Shown piece after piece: positions 62,001-64,000 of a DNA stretch of 64,000 bases. The position numbers and the translations under genes were made by a program. The notes beneath the pieces are model-generated. The model made no database searches. It was given only the letters and a program-made list of their open reading frames with translations, and was not told the DNA's origin. The stretch comes from Limnomonas spitsbergensis (taxonomy: Eukaryota; Chlorophyta; Chlorophyceae; Chlamydomonadales). Position 1 is the stretch's first letter, and each line of letters starts with the position of its first letter. The stretch covers positions 6,508,501 to 6,572,500 of the forward strand of contig JAYJMM010000041.1 in the NCBI GenBank assembly GCA_037349105.1, given 5' to 3'.

Positions 62001-62992
62001 TATCCTGTCATGTGCATGGGATATCCTCTCATGTGCATGGGATATCCTGTCATGTGCATGGGATATCCTGTCATGTGCATGGGATATCCTGTCATGTGCA
62101 TGGGATATCCTGTCATGTGCATGGGATATCCTCTCATGTGCATGGGATATCCTGTCATGTGCATGGGATATCCTGTCATGTGCATGGGATATCCTGTCAT
62201 GTGCATGGGATATCCTCTCATGTGCATGGGATATCCTGTCATGTGCATGGAACCAGGCTCCACCTGCTTCAGCAATATTGGTATTTATCATGTTTAGGGA
62301 CTTGGATGTGAGATCCCGTCGTAGAACCCGAGCATGTCCGAGATCTTGCGGAGGTGCGGGTTGTTGAGTTGGATGTCCTCTCATGGGACCATATTGGTCA
62401 GGCAGCTTCCAGTTAATTCTCCTCCTAATGCAATGCTGCCTTTGATCGTCTCCCCAGGATCCTGGTGTATCCATGAGCTGGGGGCGATGAGGGCACTCCC
62501 CAACGATTCCGGTCTTGCATAGGTTATCCTCTCAAGAGTCAAGAGACCAAACTTCTCCTGCTGATGTAATCGTTCATTTGGCCATATCCAGGATCCTGGA
62601 GGTACGCGTGCATGAGCTGGAGGGCGACGAGGGCACGGGACCCCTGGAGCAGGACGAGCAGCTGTTGCAGGCTTTGGGAGCGGACGAGGCGGCGATCAGG
62701 AAAAGATCATGCGTGGCGTACAGGTGGGCATGCTGATGAAACAAGTGAAGATAATATCAGCATAATCTGGTCATTTCAAGGCGGTGGCCAAATTGTTTTT
62801 TTTTACAAACCCAGGATCCACTAAGCCTGACTTAATCATGTCTCACCTTGACACAGATACGAGCAGAAGCGGATCAGCAGGGAGTACCTGAAGCATTCCC
62901 GAGAGGAGCTGCAAGAAGTTCTTACTGTCATGCAAGACTTACAAGATCGAATTAAGCAAGCAGACATCAAGGGCAGCAAGTCTAAGGCTTAG
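44090..62992 (+). CDS. SET-domain lysine methyltransferase, Rubisco LSMT / SETD-like
   Basis: S-adenosylmethionine-dependent protein lysine methyltransferase; substrate unknown. Exons: 44090-44374, 45125-45450, 46334-46562, 53637-54035, 54619-54778, 56767-56902, 62592-62723, 62857-62992 (TAG). All phases agree; about 600 residues. The N-terminus has a hydrophobic segment (WLILAAGGSLAAAAHFAY, near residues 30-50), a possible organelle-membrane anchor or leader. SET signatures: GLGLFVSETASK, ELAELRGTPLHRA, WAYSVFWSRG, PGLDFCNHH (the NH motif), ELMISYGDKSNEELLMLYGF (NxxLLxxYGF with its catalytic-type Tyr). Exon 4 carries an Ala-rich insertion after CWWEVTAPEAA. Exons 5-8 look like the helical Rubisco-substrate-binding domain, ending YEQKRISREYLKHSREEL. 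Exon 3 needs the weak donor CCG|GTGCCC to keep phase; a stronger CAG|GTGTGG 19 bases later would break it, so a missed micro-exon is possible. TTTTCCAG before the ATG leaves a further upstream exon possible. Confidence 0.88.
44400..44700 (+). repeat. SET intron 1: ATGCAGCTATCAAG and ~70-bp repeats
   Basis: Short ATGCAGCTAT units (44400-44480), then three ~70-base copies with TTTCCATGCTAGAGCACGGC. No exon similarity seen. Confidence 0.85.
44885..45080 (+). repeat. Dispersed GGCCGG element with five CAGCTACCATT words
   Basis: CAGCTACCATTCAGC lead, AATGGCTTCCGGCCG, GGTGCAGCAAGGTGCCTGCT, CCGCCAGCCGCCGGCCGG; ends ~45 bases before the exon 2 acceptor. Confidence 0.75.
45560..45890 (+). repeat. SET intron 2: AAGGGGCTAAGGGTTTAGGT array
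   Basis: About 15 G-rich telomere-like units (~20 bases) just downstream of two copies of the exon 2 end (TAAATGCGCTGCCAAAGACGT at 45432 and ATCAATGCGCTGCCAAAGAC at 45542). Confidence 0.92.
46545..50595 (+). repeat. SET intron 3: 68-bp array, ~60 copies, each carrying the exon 3 end and donor
   Basis: The first unit is the genuine exon end (CAGAGCCTTCCGGTGCCCAC). The following ~60 units repeat it with GCAGGCGCAGGTGTGGGG, then a telomere-like GGGTTTAGGGGGTAGGG. Both candidate donors (CCG|GTGCCC and CAG|GTGYGG) are kept in nearly all units. Confidence 0.96.
50640..50830 (+). repeat. Dispersed GGCCGG element after the 68-bp array
   Basis: GTGGCTGGTGCAGCGAGGTG, CCTGCTACTTCTTGGGCGG, CCTGATTGGGTGGACTAGTG and a GACTGGTGGCC end. 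Confidence 0.65.
51030..51575 (+). repeat. SET intron 3: CTGTCCATACCTGGCATGTT units then CCCTGAACCCTAAT tract
   Basis: About eight ~30-base units to 51235, followed by degenerate C-rich telomere-like words at 51340-51570. Confidence 0.85.
51645..52115 (+). repeat. SET intron 3: ~60-80-bp GGGGCAGGGGCGGGAGAGAG array, seven copies
   Basis: Each unit includes GGGCATTCACGGCAGCTGGT; very G-rich on the sense strand. It follows a short coding-like stretch (SKLLSQNPKALLEVQEGIVSV at 51583-51645) that I could not assign. Confidence 0.88.
52200..52600 (+). repeat. Fourth copy of the AT-rich GAGGGAAGGCAAATC element, in the SET gene
   Basis: 52420-52590 carries ACGCCAGTTTTTAGTTGG, GCCCTGAGGGCAGCATTCG and ACCCGAGGGAAGGCAACTC in the same order as the copies at 29.4-30.3 kb. 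An inverted partial copy may lie at 52205-52310. Confidence 0.75.
53325..53632 (+). repeat. SET intron 3: 15-bp TGTGCCCTGTCCCAA array before exon 4
   Basis: About 20 units directly upstream of the exon 4 acceptor; supplies an extended C-rich pyrimidine tract. Confidence 0.93.
54860..56085 (+). repeat. SET intron 5: about eight copies of exon 5 end and donor
   Basis: Copies of TPEEVSDQLLAIK plus GTGGGA at about 54870-54925, 55010-55060, 55140-55185, 55405-55465, 55545-55600, 55695-55750 and 56040-56090. GTAGGGTTTAGGGCTT words follow each donor. Confidence 0.92.
56165..56450 (+). repeat. SET intron 5: 57-bp array, five copies
   Basis: Unit ATGCAACAGGCAAGTGGTAG with GGAAGGAACACATGAGGCGT; copies 2-4 are almost identical. 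The 57-base period keeps frames open, an artefact. Confidence 0.95.
57000..57350 (+). repeat. SET intron 6: three copies of exon 6 end and donor
   Basis: Copies of GMGLDALRDSSKRLGLRLGALAAF at about 57025-57100 (donor CAG|GCGC), 57165-57260 and a decayed one at 57315-57345. Confidence 0.9.
57390..62250 (+). repeat. SET intron 6: 21-bp satellite-like array, ~231 copies with 1302-bp higher-order repeat
   Basis: Monomer CATGTGCATGGGATATCCTST. Marker variants recur at 62-monomer (1302-base) spacing: the ATTCTCTAATCTGCATGG variant at 57401 and 58703, and the GGGACATCC variant at 58618 and 59920. GGGACATCC also recurs 777 and 504 bases apart later. With a period divisible by three and no stop in most frames, reading frames of 1100-1600 codons arise on both strands; they are not genes. 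Confidence 0.97.
62455..62505 (+). repeat. SET intron 6: copy of exon 7 acceptor and start
   Basis: CCAG|GATCCTGGTGTATCCATGAG mirrors the genuine CCAG|GATCCTGGAGGTACGCG at 62588. Confidence 0.88.
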
Positions 62993-63162
62993 CACAAAAT
63001 ATTGGATTCTGGGGTTTGGAGGGTACAACCTGACAAATATTGGGCATTCGCGCCAACTGCTACATTCTTGTCATTCTCCTTGTAGAGTCCAAACGCTTTT
63101 TAGATATAGTTAATAGTGCTGTAAGCAAACGTTAGACGTGCCCGCTGATAAGACTTCGTCAA
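62993..63162 (+). other. Very short intergenic spacer SET gene to SEC61B, with TGTAA
   Basis: The 170-base spacer holds a TGTAA at 63120-63124, 128 bases after the SET stop. TGTAA is the known polyadenylation word of chlorophyte algae. Cleavage just after it would leave almost no DNA for a SEC61B promoter, so promoter and 3' UTR probably overlap. The signal call is inference from one pentamer. Confidence 0.4.
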
Positions 63163-63669
63163 ATGGCCAACCCACCAAGCACTGCGACTCAGCTGGTTTC
63201 ACGTGGTGGTGGTCGAACCTCGACAGGAGCACCAGTTGGGACGTCTGGAGCATTGCGGCGAAGGCCTGGTATGTTTTTGCAAACCAAGATGATCTAGGTC
63301 AAGTTTCTGAAACGACCTTGCTGTCCTCGACTCGTCATAGGTCGTGCTGGTACAACTGGAAAGCAGCAAGCAGCAGCAAACTATTACACAGATGACACGC
63401 CGGGTCTGAAGATCTCTCCAGTGAGATTGTCCCTTCATGCATCTCTGAAGGAATCCCTGGCTGCACGTTTAAAGACAGGCCTTTTAATCTTTATTCGTGT
63501 TCGTTAAATTGCAGGTGATGGTTATCGCAATGAGCATCGGCTTCATTATTTTCGTCACGCTGCTGCACGTCGCCGGGAAGGTGAGAGTTGCTGAACGCAG
63601 TTCAGTCTCGTTCGATGCTGACGATGGATACCTGGCTACGCGCAGATCCGTGCAACCGTATCGTCGTAG
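63163..63669 (+). CDS. SEC61B: Sec61 beta subunit of the ER protein translocon
   Basis: Small tail-anchored subunit of the Sec61 channel in the ER membrane. Four exons: 63163-63268, 63341-63420, 63515-63580, 63646-63669 (TAG); 273 coding bases, 91 residues including the stop codon, the usual family size. The N-terminal part is Ser/Thr/Gly/Arg-rich and cytosolic ([18 protein letters not shown]). The conserved pre-membrane block is [13 protein letters not shown]. One membrane helix follows ([21 protein letters not shown]), then a short Lys/Arg tail (K-IRATVSS). All splice sites are GT-AG and phases agree (1, 0, 0). Introns are 65-94 bases and repeat-free, in sharp contrast to the neighbouring genes. 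The ATG lies only 170 bases after the SET gene stop. Confidence 0.93.
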
Positions 63670-64000
63670 CTGCCCAGTCCCCTCTCTTAACGTCACTCGA
63701 AGACCTGATATAAGTAGTGGCAGACATGGGAGACCCTCCTCAAGATCCAAGGGCTGTCTATTCCCAGCAATGTGGTGTGCGCTGGTGAGGAAGCAGTCGG
63801 CTAGCCTGCAGCGCCGCATGGCCAGCACAGACAGCCAGGCATGGAGTCATCTTGTCCTGGATTATCCATGCGACAATAGCTTTGTGTACAGAGCCCCTGT
63901 GATTTCACTTGTCTGGATGACCCAGCCGCGCATCATATACCCAATATATACCAGGCACCACACACTCACATGCCCAAATTGGGTGATTTGTTACACTTCC
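63670..64000 (+). other. Downstream flank of SEC61B
   Basis: No exon, array or RNA gene recognised. It should contain the SEC61B 3' UTR; I did not find a TGTAA here. Confidence 0.4.

Noticed and set aside
57374..62474. Reading frames of 400-1639 codons over the 21-bp array on both strands
   Set aside because: Pure products of a stop-free monomer whose length is a multiple of three; several frames are open at once, and the array lies between in-phase exons 6 and 7 of the SET gene.

Overview
The window reads as nuclear DNA of a flagellated green alga. The evidence is: spliceosomal GT-AG introns throughout; plant-type telomere-like words (TTTAGGG / CCCTAAA and variants) scattered through introns; an IFT-dynein (ciliary) gene; an organelle-type MnmG with a leader exon; a Rubisco-LSMT-like SET protein; and a SEC61B that ends its cytosolic part in the plant-like [14 protein letters not shown] large-genome prasinophyte-like alga would fit, but the species is inference. 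No bacterial operons, rRNA, tRNA or CRISPR were seen.

Layout: (1) 1-17154, minus strand: mnmG/MTO1, 12 exons recovered in frame, 3' end beyond the left edge. (2) 17469-34257, plus: DYNC2I1 (WDR60/FAP163), the IFT dynein-2 intermediate chain. It is divergent from mnmG across ~315 bp. (3) 34258-37348: convergent intergenic DNA. (4) 37349-43669, minus: an unrecognised ~355-residue protein with five [YFC][DN]PI[LV] motifs. (5) 44090-62992, plus: a SET-domain lysine methyltransferase of the Rubisco LSMT/SETD class, ~600 residues over 19 kb. It is divergent from gene 4 across ~420 bp. (6) 63163-63669, plus: SEC61B, a compact four-exon gene starting 170 bp after the SET stop. The genes share no pathway; each is a housekeeping or ciliary gene.

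The outstanding feature is how the introns are built. Coding exons total only a few kilobases. Almost every long intron is filled with tandem or serial partial copies of its own exon-intron boundary. On the donor side the copies hold the last 20-80 bases of the upstream exon plus its GT donor. On the acceptor side they hold the AG acceptor plus the first 20-90 bases of the downstream exon. Telomere-like G-rich words tend to follow donor copies, and C-rich words tend to precede acceptor copies, on the sense strand. Some arrays grew very large: ~60 copies of 68 bp, ~231 copies of 21 bp, ~18 copies of 71 bp and 31 copies of 60 bp. Two dispersed short element families and an 11-bp TTCAGCTACAA word also recur in introns. 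The very long reading frames over the arrays are artefacts of stop-free repeats, not genes.

All exon edges were read by eye from splice consensus, reading-phase continuity and recalled family conservation. No alignment or transcript was available.
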